From assembly GCF_003286125.1 (NCBI RefSeq), contig NZ_QMED01000032.1:1-55684 (forward strand): a stretch of DNA of 55,684 nucleotides, written 5' to 3'. The stretch's first letter is position 1. Every line of letters starts with the position of its first letter. The stretch is from Algibacillus agarilyticus (lineage in GTDB: Bacteria > Pseudomonadota > Gammaproteobacteria > Enterobacterales > Alteromonadaceae). The notes under the pieces are model-generated. The model was not told the DNA's origin and made no database searches. It saw only the letters and a program-made list of their open reading frames with translations. This document shows, piece by piece, positions 10,117 to 19,817 of this stretch. The translations under genes and the position numbers were made by a program.

Positions 10117-11547
10117 TTATTTAACGGATTCGTATACGTTTAAGTAATGTTGTGCTGCTTCATCCCAACTAAAGCGTGTATTGATCGCGCGTTGTTTAAC
10201 ATTATTAAATACGTCTGGATATTCATAATAAAATAATAACGCTTTTAACACACAGTTGAGTAAATCTTCAGGCTCAGGATGTTGAAAGACAAAACCATTA
10301 CACGTTTCAGCATTCGCTTCATAATCTATGATTGTATCTTTTAAACCACCAACCGCTCTAACGATTGGCAATGTACCGTAAGCTAAAGAGTACATTTGGT
10401 TTAAACCACAAGGTTCAAACAAGGAGGGCATTAAGAAAAAGTCACTTCCTGCCGTTACTAAATGCGCAAAGCTTAAGCTAAAATCATTTAAGAAATAAAA
10501 TTTATTTCGATATTTTTCACTTAAATACGCGAGCTGTTCTGCAAAATGTGGATCACCAGTACCAACCAATACAATTTGTACGTTATGGTGCAATATATTT
10601 TCTAATACAGGCAGTAAAAAGTGAAAACCTTTTTGGTCGGTAATTCTACAGACCATGCCAATAACGGGGATTTTTTCATCTACGGGTAAATGACTTTGTT
10701 GCTGTAATGTCGCTTTACAGAAACTTTTACCTGACATATTTTCAGCGGTATAAGTTGTTGGCAAAAAGTCATCTGTAGCAGGATCCCACTGGCTGTAATC
10801 ACAACCGTTTAGTACGCCTGAAATATCAGCACTCCGGCTTCTAAATAGGTCACCTAAATGATGAGAGCCTAAATCTGTTTGCAGTTCTTGGGCGTAACTT
10901 GGACTCACTGCGACTATTTTATCGGCATGACTGATCGCAATTTTAACAAAATTAACTAACCCATGATGTATATATTGGTGATCAATGCCACTTTTTAATA
11001 AGAAAGGGACTTGCTCAAGATTAAACACACCCTGAAATGCACCGTTGTGTACGGTAAAAACAGAACGAGCATTCGCTAAATAAGGATCAGCAGACCAATG
11101 TTTTTTTAGAAAATAAGGTATTAACGCAGTGTGCCAATCATTACAATGCACAACATCAACAGTAAATTTAAGCACGTGTGCTAAATGAAGCGCAGCCATG
11201 CTGAAAAAAGCAAAGCGTTCACCGTTATCAGAATAAGCTTCATAACCATCACTATAGATGCCGTCACGGTCAAAAAAATCAGTCTGATCGATGCCGTATA
11301 CTGTAACGCCATGCAAATTGATTTCACGCACTGAATAAAAGTAGCGTTGATCACCCGCGATAACTTCTAAGTTTTCAAAAATGAGTTTAGCGTTTTCTGC
11401 ATTTGCAGTCGTTCGGTAAAACGGCGTGACAACTTTTATGTTTTGCTCTTTTTTATTAAGAGCTATTGGCAGCGCTTTTGCTACGTCTGCCAATCCACCC
11501 GTTTTAGCCAAATCTTCTACTTCAGAAGAAATGAATAAAATGTTCAT
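10117..11547 (-). CDS. glgA: Glycogen synthase (ADP-glucose)
   Basis: GlgA transfers glucose from ADP-glucose to the non-reducing end of a growing alpha-1,4-glucan. It has 476 residues (E. coli 477) in two Rossmann halves (GT5, GT-B fold). The N-terminal ADP-glucose site is KTGGLADV. The conserved [17 protein letters not shown] and C-terminal [26 protein letters not shown] are present. It begins 3 bases after glgC, so the two are translated from one mRNA. No branching enzyme, phosphorylase or debranching enzyme is in the window; those must be elsewhere or absent. Confidence 0.96.
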   Translation of the reverse strand: [476 protein letters not shown]

Positions 11548-11550
11548 ATA

Positions 11551-12783
11551 TTAGTCGTCAAATCCAATTTTTGTACCTTTAGGTACGGTTACAACACCAC
11601 TTTTTGAAATTGTGAATCCGCGTTTTTCATCTAGTTCACGATCAACACCAATCGTTGTTCCCGGTGCTAATTGCACATTTTTATCTAAAATAGCGCGTTT
11701 TAAAATACAGCCTTTACCAATTATGGCATCGCCGATGATTACACTTTCTGTTATTTCTGAACGTGGTTCAACATTAACATTAAAACCGAGTACTGATTTT
11801 TCAACTTTTGCGCCGCGTAGTAAACAACCCGATGCAATAGAAGAATTGACAATGGTTGTTTGCGTGCCTTGTGATGTTTCAAGTACTTGAGCGGGTGGAA
11901 CTGTTGGGTGGTATGTACGCAGTGGCCATTTAGGATTGTATAAATCAAATGTACTGTCTTTCGCGAGTAAATCCATATTTGCTTGCCAATATGAATCAAT
12001 CGTTCCAACATCTCGCCAATAGAAAGCATCACCTTTTTCACCTGGGATTTCATTATTGGTGAAGTCGTAAACATATACATTGCCTTCAGCCATTAAGCCA
12101 GGAATGATATTTTTACCAAAGTCATGGTCTGAGTTTGGATCTTGAGCATCTTCTTTTAAAGCTTTGTATAATTCATCAGGGTCAAATACATAGTTACCCA
12201 TTGAAATAAGAGCAACATCAGGGTTACCTGGAATAGATTTAGGATTGGCAGGTTTTTCTTGGAAACCGACCATTCTACCTGCTTCATCAATTTCGATTAC
12301 GCCGAATTGGTGAGCTTCTTCAATTGGCACACGAATCCCCGCTACTGTTAAAGCGGCTTTCTTTTGCTTATGATAATCCGTCATCTGACGCACATTCATT
12401 TTATAAATGTGATCAGAGCCAAATACACAAACTAACTCTGGTTGATGGATTTCGATTAAACGTAAATTTTGATAAATGGCATCTGCTGTGCCTTCGTACC
12501 AACGTTTACCCATGCGCATTTGTGCAGGAATAGGATCAATAAATTGGTCGGTTAGCCCCGATAAATGCCAAGCTTGACGGAGGTGTATGTTAAGGGATTG
12601 AGATTTAAACTGAGTTAATACGTAAATCTTTAATAAATCAGAATTAACGAAGTTATTGAGTACGAAGTCAATTAAACGATATTGACCTGCGAACGGAACT
12701 GCTGGTTTGGTACGAGTTTCGGTTAATGGAAATAATCGAGTACCCGCACCGCCAGCGAGAATCATAGATAAGATCCCTGCCAT
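11551..12783 (-). CDS. glgC: Glucose-1-phosphate adenylyltransferase (ADP-glucose pyrophosphorylase)
   Basis: GlgC makes ADP-glucose from glucose-1-phosphate and ATP, the committed step of glycogen synthesis. It has 410 residues. The N-terminal nucleotidyltransferase motif is LAGGAGTRLFPLT, with KPAVPFAGQYRLIDF, WYEGTADAIYQN and the substrate region VGFQEKP. The C-terminal half is a left-handed beta-helix with hexapeptide repeats (GKGCILKRAILDKNVQL). A good ribosome site (AAAAAAAGGG) precedes the ATG. It lies 84 bases downstream of rsmC on the same strand and 3 bases before glgA. The enzyme family is normally under allosteric control by glycolytic intermediates. Confidence 0.96.
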   Translation of the reverse strand: MAGILSMILAGGAGTRLFPLTETRTKPAVPFAGQYRLIDFVLNNFVNSDLLKIYVLTQFKSQSLNIHLRQAWHLSGLTDQFIDPIPAQMRMGKRWYEGTADAIYQNLRLIEIHQPELVCVFGSDHIYKMNVRQMTDYHKQKKAALTVAGIRVPIEEAHQFGVIEIDEAGRMVGFQEKPANPKSIPGNPDVALISMGNYVFDPDELYKALKEDAQDPNSDHDFGKNIIPGLMAEGNVYVYDFTNNEIPGEKGDAFYWRDVGTIDSYWQANMDLLAKDSTFDLYNPKWPLRTYHPTVPPAQVLETSQGTQTTIVNSSIASGCLLRGAKVEKSVLGFNVNVEPRSEITESVIIGDAIIGKGCILKRAILDKNVQLAPGTTIGVDRELDEKRGFTISKSGVVTVPKGTKIGFDD

Positions 12784-12867
12784 TATTGATGCCCTTTTTT
12801 TGTTAGTTTAATAAATATTTTATATTTTTGATTTAACGACCATGAGTTGAATCAAATATTTAATTAA

Positions 12868-13857
12868 TCACGAACAAATGTATAGTTTAAACTTAGTTGT
12901 TTCAGCCAATACATTGACGTGTTTAAAGTGTGTTTGTAAAAGCGGTGGATATTTAAGAAAACTATTTGCGACAACAACCAATTTACCATTTGGTTTTAGA
13001 TTGGCTCTGCAGTCCCTAAAAAATGCCACAGCTATATCGTAGTCGATTTTGACCCCAGTGTGAAAGGGGGGATTGGTAAAAATCCAATCAAATTTCGATG
13101 AAATTTTCGTTAAACCGTCACTTAGCTCACAAGTTGCCTGAATATTGTTCAATTCTAAGGTTTTTTGACTGGATTGCAGTGCAAAACTATCGACATCTGA
13201 TAAGACCAGTTGCTTATAAGGAAAGTACTTACCTAAGTAACTACCAATGACACCCGAGCCACATGCAAAGTCATAAATATGGCCTGACACATCGTTTGGA
13301 ATGTTTTCAAGTAATAGTTGAGTGCCCTCATCTAATCGTCCATGACAAAATACACCGGGCAAACTCGCAATGGTATGAGCGTTGTCGTTGATTTTTATTG
13401 TCACTTCTTCATATGCGAGTGGTTTTGGTTGGAAGTTTGCTTCAAATAAAGCGGAAAACATAATGCAATGTTTACCATTCGCTTGCTTGTTTACATGCTT
13501 TAATTGACCATGGGTAAGTTTAGCGCAGCTTTTTATCCCGCCTTTGTTTTCTCCAATAATATAAATAATCGTGTCTTCATGAGTTAATTCATAAAGCGTA
13601 TTTAATAAAAGAGCGAGTTTGTCTTTAGATTTAGGGAAGTAGACAACAATATTATCAAATTGGCTGTCTGGTTTTTGCGGCCAAGTGTAATGAGGTATAT
13701 TGGCATTAAATTTTTGTGATCTAAATGACCAAATATGCGTATTAGGCCAATCATCAGGATAAAAGTCATCTTCGTAGAGCGGGTCAACTAATAAGGTTGA
13801 ACCTGCGTTGAAGTTAGAAATTTCTTTAATAAGAAGCTGATTAACAGGGAATTGCAT
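12868..13857 (-). CDS. rsmC: 16S rRNA (guanine-1207-N2)-methyltransferase
   Basis: RsmC methylates G1207 of 16S rRNA in the assembled small subunit. The 329-residue protein has a degenerate N-terminal methyltransferase-like half and a catalytic C-terminal half. The SAM-binding motif is DFACGSGVIGSYLG and the N2-guanine motif is NPPFHTG, followed by GKLVVVANSFLKYPPLL. This is the E. coli layout. It is first in a minus-strand run with glgC and glgA, although glgC likely has its own promoter. It is divergent from the cysD operon. Confidence 0.9.
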   Translation of the reverse strand: MQFPVNQLLIKEISNFNAGSTLLVDPLYEDDFYPDDWPNTHIWSFRSQKFNANIPHYTWPQKPDSQFDNIVVYFPKSKDKLALLLNTLYELTHEDTIIYIIGENKGGIKSCAKLTHGQLKHVNKQANGKHCIMFSALFEANFQPKPLAYEEVTIKINDNAHTIASLPGVFCHGRLDEGTQLLLENIPNDVSGHIYDFACGSGVIGSYLGKYFPYKQLVLSDVDSFALQSSQKTLELNNIQATCELSDGLTKISSKFDWIFTNPPFHTGVKIDYDIAVAFFRDCRANLKPNGKLVVVANSFLKYPPLLQTHFKHVNVLAETTKFKLYICS

Positions 13858-13965
13858 GGATGACCTTTTCGATAAATTAAATATTGTGCGGATATCTGCA
13901 CATTATGCTGGAACAAGTATATAATACCGCGTTTTCGATTGATTAATACACAGCAGAAATATCAC

Positions 13966-14000
13966 ATAACCATTTGGTTTATATATTTACAGTATACTGT
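13966..14000 (+). promoter_or_regulatory. Candidate operator region upstream of cysD
   Basis: Two palindromes lie close together 100-130 bases before cysD. The first is ATAACCATTTGGTTTAT (13966-13982), an interrupted dyad of the LysR-operator kind that could suit CysB. The second is the perfect 12-mer ACAGTATACTGT (13989-14000). The assignment to CysB is inferred from gene context only. The second palindrome does not have the LexA spacing. Confidence 0.35.
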
Positions 14001-14095
14001 TTTATTATAAAAGAACGTAAATTTATAACTTTGTAAAAACACTTCTCGATAGTTATCCGTTATGTCGCCAGAAGAAAACATAGAAGCAGCCAATT

Positions 14096-15004
14096 ATGTC
14101 AGAACATAGATTGACCCATTTGAAACAGCTTGAAGCTGAGTCCATCCACATTTTTAGAGAAGTCGCAGCAGAATTTGATAATCCTGTGATGCTCTACTCT
14201 GTCGGTAAAGATTCGTCAGTGCTATTGCATTTGGCGCGCAAAGCCTTTTATCCAGGCAAAATTCCATTCCCATTATTGCACGTTGATACTCGATGGAAAT
14301 TTAAAGAGATGATTGAGTTTCGCGACCGCGTTGCTAAAGAGTATGATTTTGATTTACTTGTTCATCAGAACCCTGAAGGGATCGAAATGGACATAAACCC
14401 TTTTGTACACGGCAGTGCTAAACATACTGATATCACTAAAACCCAAGGTTTAAAGCAAGCATTAAACAAATATGGCTTTGATGCTGCATTTGGTGGTGCC
14501 CGCCGAGATGAAGAAAAATCACGTGCGAAAGAGCGTGTTTATTCATTCCGTGATAAAAACCATCGCTGGGATCCTAAAAATCAACGTCCAGAATTATGGA
14601 ACGTATACAACAGTAAAGTCGATAAAGGCGAAAGTATTCGTGTTTTCCCATTATCAAACTGGACTGAGCTTGATATTTGGCAATACATCTATTTAGAAGG
14701 GATTGAAATTCCGGATTTGTATTTTGCGAAAAAACGACCTGTTGTTGTGCGTGATGGCGTTAAAATCATGGTTGATGATGATCGCTTGCCATTAAAACCG
14801 AATGAAGTGCCGACGATGGAAAATGTACGTTTTCGTACATTAGGTTGCTACCCATTAACGGGTGCGGTTAATTCAGATGCGGCGACTTTGCCTGAAATTA
14901 TTCAAGAAATGCTACTGGCAACCACATCAGAGCGCCAAGGTCGTGTTATTGATAGCGACTCTTCAGGCTCGATGGAAAAGAAAAAAATGGAAGGTTACTT
15001 CTAA
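14096..15004 (+). CDS. cysD: Sulfate adenylyltransferase subunit 2
   Basis: CysD is the catalytic small subunit of ATP sulfurylase. It makes adenosine 5'-phosphosulfate (APS) from sulfate and ATP, driven by GTP hydrolysis in CysN. Its 302 residues equal the E. coli length. The PP-loop is [14 protein letters not shown] near 37-50, with [16 protein letters not shown] and [15 protein letters not shown] further on. It is the first gene of the operon cysD-DHH-cysN-SLC13-cysC. The next gene begins 1 base after its stop codon. The ribosome site before ATG 14096 is weak. Confidence 0.97.
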   Translation: MSEHRLTHLKQLEAESIHIFREVAAEFDNPVMLYSVGKDSSVLLHLARKAFYPGKIPFPLLHVDTRWKFKEMIEFRDRVAKEYDFDLLVHQNPEGIEMDINPFVHGSAKHTDITKTQGLKQALNKYGFDAAFGGARRDEEKSRAKERVYSFRDKNHRWDPKNQRPELWNVYNSKVDKGESIRVFPLSNWTELDIWQYIYLEGIEIPDLYFAKKRPVVVRDGVKIMVDDDRLPLKPNEVPTMENVRFRTLGCYPLTGAVNSDAATLPEIIQEMLLATTSERQGRVIDSDSSGSMEKKKMEGYF

Positions 15005-15005
15005 A

Positions 15006-15965
15006 ATGGCTAATTATGATGTATTTAACGGCGATGCGGATGGTATCTGTGCGTTATTACAACTGAGGCTTGCCCAACCTTTAGATGCTAAATTAGTCAC
15101 CGGTGTTAAGCGGGATATCAAATTGCTTAGCCAAGTTGACGTTGAAAAAGCAAAACAAGTAACTGTGCTTGATATTTCAATGGATAAAAATAAAGAACCT
15201 TTACAGGCTTTATTAGCTAAGCAAGTGAATGTTTTTTATTGTGATCACCATTATGCAGGTGACATTCCAGCATCAGCTTATTTAGAGCACATCATAGATA
15301 CTGCGCCTGATACTTGTACCAGTTTGTTAGTTAATCAATATTTAGACGGTGCTTATGCGCATTGGGCTGTCGTTGCGGCTTATGGCGATAACATGCTGAC
15401 AGCTGCTGAACAATTAGCTGATAGCTTAAAATTGACTAAAACAGAAAAGTCGAATTTAAAAGCACTCGGTATTGCGATTAATTATAATGGCTACGGCGCA
15501 AATGAAAGCGATTTACATATAGCGCCAAGCACGTTGTTTGAACAGCTGCTCGATTTCAATAACCCACTTGATCTGATTGCTCAAAATCATGCCATTTATC
15601 GTGATTTGATCGCTAATTACCAAGCTGATTTAGTGCAAGTTGAACAAGCTGAAATGCTGCATGATAGTTGTGTTGGTACTATTTATAGTTTACCAAATGA
15701 AAAATGGGCACGTCGCATATCCGGTGTTTGGGGTAATGATTTAGCTAATAAATCACCCAATAAAGCCCATGCCGTGTTTACCGAATTAGCTGAAGGTGGC
15801 TACCTTGTATCGGTCAGATCACCTAAGAAAAATGCCGTAGGGGCAGATGATTTATGCCGTCAATTTAATACCGGCGGTGGACGAAAAGCCGCAGCGGGCA
15901 TTAATCATCTTCCTGAAAACGAATTAGATAGATTTATTACAACGTTTGAAGAAACGTTTGTGTAA
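15006..15965 (+). CDS. DHH/DHHA1 family phosphoesterase inside the cys operon
   Basis: A 319-residue protein with the DHH-superfamily signatures. DADG (residues 10-13) comes first in the sequence DVFNGDADGI. VLDIS follows, then the name-giving D80-H81-H82 in YCDHHYAG. A C-terminal DHHA1 motif GGGRKAAAG (290-298) completes it. These enzymes are metal-dependent nucleotidases and nanoRNases; some (NrnA type) also hydrolyse 3'-phosphoadenosine 5'-phosphate (PAP). The gene sits between cysD and cysN with 1- and 14-base gaps, so it is co-translated with the sulfurylase. PAP is the toxic by-product of PAPS reduction, so a CysQ-like role is a reasonable inference but is not shown here. The frame also runs further upstream within cysD; ATG 15006 is the credible start. 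Confidence 0.85.
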   Translation: MANYDVFNGDADGICALLQLRLAQPLDAKLVTGVKRDIKLLSQVDVEKAKQVTVLDISMDKNKEPLQALLAKQVNVFYCDHHYAGDIPASAYLEHIIDTAPDTCTSLLVNQYLDGAYAHWAVVAAYGDNMLTAAEQLADSLKLTKTEKSNLKALGIAINYNGYGANESDLHIAPSTLFEQLLDFNNPLDLIAQNHAIYRDLIANYQADLVQVEQAEMLHDSCVGTIYSLPNEKWARRISGVWGNDLANKSPNKAHAVFTELAEGGYLVSVRSPKKNAVGADDLCRQFNTGGGRKAAAGINHLPENELDRFITTFEETFV

Positions 15966-15979
15966 CGAGAGGATAACTC

Positions 15980-17395
15980 ATGTCACATCAATCTGACTTG
16001 ATTGAACAAGATATTCACGCTTACTTAAAAGAGCATGAAAACAAAGAGCTTTTACGCTTTTTAACCTGTGGTAGCGTTGATGATGGAAAAAGCACATTAA
16101 TCGGTCGTCTATTACACGACACTAAAATGATTTATGAAGATCAGCTTGCTGCTATTACTAAAGACAGTAAAAAAAGTGGAACCACAGGCGAAGAGGTTGA
16201 TTTAGCTTTATTGGTTGATGGCTTACAGTCTGAGCGTGAGCAAGGCATTACAATTGATGTTGCTTATCGTTATTTTTCTACTTCGAAACGTAAATTTATC
16301 ATTGCAGATACGCCGGGTCATGAGCAATACACACGCAATATGGCAACAGGCGCTTCAACTTGTGATTTAGCCATTATTCTTATTGATGCCCGTTATGGTG
16401 TGCAAACACAAACTCGTCGTCATAGCTATATTGTTTCGTTATTAGGCATTCAGCATGTTGTTGTTGCTATTAATAAGATGGATTTAGTTGAATTTAGCGA
16501 AGAAAAATTTGAACAAATCAAAAAAGATTACTTAGAATTTGCTCAAGAACTTAACATTAATGACATTCGTTTTGTGCCGATGTCGGCATTAAAAGGCGAT
16601 AACGTGGTTAATCGCAGTGAAGCTTCACCTTGGTACACGGGTGAAACATTAATGCAAGTGCTTGAAAATGTAGAAGTATCAGCAAGCCGTAATATGGCTG
16701 ATTTCCGTATGCCGGTACAATATGTTAATCGACCTAATCTTGATTTCCGCGGTTTTGCCGGCACCATCGCTTCTGGTTGTATTAAAGTTGGTGACGAAAT
16801 TAAGGCAATGCCATCAGGTAAAACGTCAAAAGTTAAATCCATTGTTACATTTGATGGTGATATAGAAGAAGCTTTTGCGCCAATGGCCATTACGTTAACC
16901 TTAGAAGACGAAATCGATATTAGTCGTGGTGATGTTATTGTGCCTGTGGGTAACGAGCCTAAAATAACGAATGCGGTTAGCGCACATATAGTCTGGATGG
17001 ACGAAAAGCCAATGGAAGTTGGTAAAGCGTACGACTTTAAATTAGGCACTAAAACAACGGTTGGCCAAGTTAATAATGTTGAATACCGCATCAATGTTAA
17101 TACACTTGAGCATGAAGCGATTGATGAATTAGCATTGAATGAAATCGCGTTATGTGATGCTACGTTTAATGCGCCTGTTGCTGTCGATCGTTACCGAGAT
17201 AATAAATACTTAGGTAGTTTTATTATTATCGATCGTTTAACGAATGTAACGGTGGGTGCGGGTATGATTCAAGATATCAATGCGGTAGAGGCAACAACTT
17301 CACAAATAAGTGAATTTGAACTTGAATTCAACCAACTTGTACGTAAACACTTCCCTCATTGGCAAGCCATTGATTTAAAAGATTTAATAAAATAA
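15980..17395 (+). CDS. cysN: Sulfate adenylyltransferase subunit 1 (GTPase)
   Basis: CysN is the GTPase subunit that couples GTP hydrolysis to APS formation by CysD. It has 471 residues (E. coli 475). The EF-Tu-like G domain has [36 protein letters not shown] and NKMD. Beta-barrel domains follow ([15 protein letters not shown]). It has no fused APS kinase domain, so cysC is separate, three genes later. A good ribosome site (GAGAGGA) precedes the ATG. The permease gene starts 3 bases after its stop. Confidence 0.97.
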   Translation: MSHQSDLIEQDIHAYLKEHENKELLRFLTCGSVDDGKSTLIGRLLHDTKMIYEDQLAAITKDSKKSGTTGEEVDLALLVDGLQSEREQGITIDVAYRYFSTSKRKFIIADTPGHEQYTRNMATGASTCDLAIILIDARYGVQTQTRRHSYIVSLLGIQHVVVAINKMDLVEFSEEKFEQIKKDYLEFAQELNINDIRFVPMSALKGDNVVNRSEASPWYTGETLMQVLENVEVSASRNMADFRMPVQYVNRPNLDFRGFAGTIASGCIKVGDEIKAMPSGKTSKVKSIVTFDGDIEEAFAPMAITLTLEDEIDISRGDVIVPVGNEPKITNAVSAHIVWMDEKPMEVGKAYDFKLGTKTTVGQVNNVEYRINVNTLEHEAIDELALNEIALCDATFNAPVAVDRYRDNKYLGSFIIIDRLTNVTVGAGMIQDINAVEATTSQISEFELEFNQLVRKHFPHWQAIDLKDLIK

Positions 17396-17398
17396 TTG

Positions 17399-19123
17399 AT
17401 GAGCTTTGACCAAATTATAGTCGCAACAATTTTTGTTGCGACTATTGCTGCTTTAATTTGCACACATATTCGTCCTACACTTATTTTTACTGCGACATTA
17501 CTGAGTTTATTTGTGTCAGGTATTTTGACACCTGAACAATCATTAATTAATGCGGTTAATCCCGGTGTTGCAACCCTTATTGCGTTGCTGTTGGCATCAA
17601 GGGCGTTAGAACGCACCTCATTATTAAAATTTATCGCACGTTTTTCGCTAAAAGGTTCACATACTGGATCTTTGTTAAAGTTAACCGGACTTGCTGCATT
17701 TTTCTCTTCATTTTTAAATAACACCGCCATTGTTGCTACATTAATTCGTCCGATTAAATCACAAACTAAATTCTCACCTTCTAGTTTGTTAATGCCGCTG
17801 AGTTATGCTGCTATTTTAGGTGGCACGACAACTTTAATTGGCACATCAACCAATATGGTTGTTAATAGCTTTTGGATGAATGAAGGTAATGAATCACTAG
17901 GCTTTTTTGTATTTATGCCATTGGGCTTAATTTTAGTGGTTTTAGGTATTGCGGTTATATTATTGCGCCGTAATAAATTGCCACAAACCGATTTACAGCC
18001 GGTTCAAAACAACTATTTTGTTGATATTAAATTACATGACAACTCTGTTTTAAATGGTAAAACCATCGAAGCTGCGGGGCTACGAAATTTACACTCGTTT
18101 TATTTAGTTGAGTTATTACGCGATGGTCGCTCATTAACACCAGTGCCGCCGAGTACCGTTTTACAAGAGTGTGATCGCCTCGTTTTTACTGGCGATGTGA
18201 AAAATATCGAAGAGTTACAACAGATCCAAGGTGCTAAAATTTTTGCTGACCATACTGGTTTAATGAGCGAAAATTTAGTTGAAGTGGTTATTGCCGAACG
18301 CTCATCCCTCGTTGGCAATACATTAAAAAGTAGCGGCTTTAGAGCCATGTTTGATGCGGCCGTTGTTGGCTTAAAACGCAATGGCTTAAACATACCGGGT
18401 AAGTTGGGTGAAATATCGTTGAGAGAAGGCGACAGTTTGCTCTTAGCTGCCGGCTCTGATTTTAAACAACGTAAAAATTTAGCGAAACATTTTTTTGTTA
18501 TTTCAGATGTCGTGGTCGACTTACCGCTAACTAAAAAGCAAAACATCGGTATTATTGCCGGATTTATCGCGACACTTGGGTTTAGTATTGCGGAAGTGGC
18601 GAGTTTATTTACTTGTTTATGTTTATTTATTTCGGCTTGCCTTGCATTTCGCATTCTTAAATCGAATGAATTAAAACGACTTTTTCCGTTTGATATCTGG
18701 TTGATCATTACGGCGGCATTAACATTAGCACAAGCGATCACCGTGACAGGGCTAAGTGAGCTGATCGCAGCTGAAATACATCATGTTTTTCATGATTATT
18801 CGGCTACAGCGGCACTGATAGGATTATTAATATTAACTATTGTATTCACTGAAGTGGTTACCAATACGGCAGCTGCTGCGTTAATGTTTCCGTTGTCGAT
18901 TAGTTTGGCACAAAGTTTTAATGTGAACGAATTACCTTTTGTTATGGCAGTTGCTTTTGGTGCAAGTGCTTGTTTTTTAAGCCCGTATGGCTATCAAACT
19001 AATTTGTTAGTGTTTAATACGGCAGGCTACAAATTTACCGATTTTATTAAATTTGGTATGCCTATTACTGTAGTGTACATCATGACATGTGCCTTATTAA
19101 TTCCATACTTTTACCCTTTATAG
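17399..19123 (+). CDS. SLC13-family permease with two TrkA-C domains, probable sulfate transporter
   Basis: A 574-residue integral membrane protein. Hydrophobic helices at both ends (about 1-190 and 385-574) flank a soluble central part of roughly 190 residues with two RCK-C/TrkA-C repeats (SVLNGKTIEAAGLRN... and SSLVGNTLKSSGFRA...). This matches the SLC13/DASS permeases of the SAC1 type. The conserved SLC13 patterns FLNNTAIVA and GGTTTLIGTSTNMVV are present. Its place between cysN and cysC, an order also known in Vibrio, argues for sulfate uptake. Transport is inferred, not shown. A TTG at 17396 is possible, but ATG 17399 is preferred. Confidence 0.88.
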   Translation: MSFDQIIVATIFVATIAALICTHIRPTLIFTATLLSLFVSGILTPEQSLINAVNPGVATLIALLLASRALERTSLLKFIARFSLKGSHTGSLLKLTGLAAFFSSFLNNTAIVATLIRPIKSQTKFSPSSLLMPLSYAAILGGTTTLIGTSTNMVVNSFWMNEGNESLGFFVFMPLGLILVVLGIAVILLRRNKLPQTDLQPVQNNYFVDIKLHDNSVLNGKTIEAAGLRNLHSFYLVELLRDGRSLTPVPPSTVLQECDRLVFTGDVKNIEELQQIQGAKIFADHTGLMSENLVEVVIAERSSLVGNTLKSSGFRAMFDAAVVGLKRNGLNIPGKLGEISLREGDSLLLAAGSDFKQRKNLAKHFFVISDVVVDLPLTKKQNIGIIAGFIATLGFSIAEVASLFTCLCLFISACLAFRILKSNELKRLFPFDIWLIITAALTLAQAITVTGLSELIAAEIHHVFHDYSATAALIGLLILTIVFTEVVTNTAAAALMFPLSISLAQSFNVNELPFVMAVAFGASACFLSPYGYQTNLLVFNTAGYKFTDFIKFGMPITVVYIMTCALLIPYFYPL

Positions 19124-19136
19124 GTAGGTTCTCAAT

Positions 19137-19736
19137 ATGAATGAAAATATCGTTTGGCACCAAACTTCAGTTAGCCGTACAGAACGTGCGGAACAGAAAA
19201 AACAAAAACCTTGTATTTTATGGTTTACCGGTTTAAGTGGCTCTGGCAAATCGACAGTCGCAAATGCAGTTGAAAAAAAGTTATTTGAAATCGGTTGCCA
19301 TTCATATTTACTTGATGGCGATAATGTACGTCATGGTATTAATAAAGACTTAACGTTTAGTGATGAAGACAGAATTGAAAACATCCGTCGTATTGGTGAG
19401 ATCAGCAAATTATTTATTGATTCTGGCTTGCTAGTGTTAACTGCATTTATATCGCCTTTTCAAGCTGATCGTGATTTAGTGCGCAGTTTAGTTGCTGATG
19501 ATGAATTTGTTGAAGTGTATATTGATACGCCCATTGAAGTCTGTGAACAACGTGATCCTAAAGGTTTATATCAAAAAGCGCGCAAAGGTGAAATCAAGCA
19601 TTTCACGGGTATTGATTCGCCTTATGAAGCACCGAGCAATGCAGAAGTCGTGGTGAAAACCGCTGATATCACCGTCGAGCAATGCGCTATTCAAGTTGTT
19701 GATTATTTAAAAGCTCAAGGCTATTTAAATAAATAA
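19137..19736 (+). CDS. cysC: Adenylylsulfate kinase
   Basis: APS kinase phosphorylates APS at the 3' position to give PAPS. It has 199 residues (E. coli 201). The Walker A is GLSGSGKS, followed by LDGDNVRHGINKDL, the FISPF segment around the catalytic serine and RDPKGLYQKAR. It is the last gene of the cys operon and begins 13 bases after the permease, with a plausible ribosome site (TAGGTAGG). PAPS reductase and sulfite reductase genes (cysH, cysIJ) are not in the window. Confidence 0.97.
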   Translation: MNENIVWHQTSVSRTERAEQKKQKPCILWFTGLSGSGKSTVANAVEKKLFEIGCHSYLLDGDNVRHGINKDLTFSDEDRIENIRRIGEISKLFIDSGLLVLTAFISPFQADRDLVRSLVADDEFVEVYIDTPIEVCEQRDPKGLYQKARKGEIKHFTGIDSPYEAPSNAEVVVKTADITVEQCAIQVVDYLKAQGYLNK

Positions 19737-19746
19737 ACTGGTTTTT

Positions 19747-19785
19747 TACAGGCCGCATGACGTTTTTGATTTCATGCGGCTTGTA
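19747..19785 (+). terminator. Hairpin after cysC
   Basis: The stem GCCGCATGA (19752-19760) pairs with TCATGCGGC (19772-19780) and is extended by TACA/TGTA. It starts 11 bases after the cysC stop. There is no T run on the right, so intrinsic termination is uncertain; it ends the cys operon by position. Confidence 0.5.
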
Positions 19786-19817
19786 AGCGGCATTGGTGAC
19801 AAATAAAAAGTTCTGTT

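Noticed and set aside
13989-14000. ACAGTATACTGT as a LexA box
   Set aside because: LexA needs CTGT-N8-ACAG; here the halves are in the reverse order with 4 bases between.
14862-15005. Upstream extension of the DHH gene into cysD
   Set aside because: The extra 48 residues read through the end of cysD in another frame and are rich in Arg, Lys and Cys. The family start fits ATG 15006.
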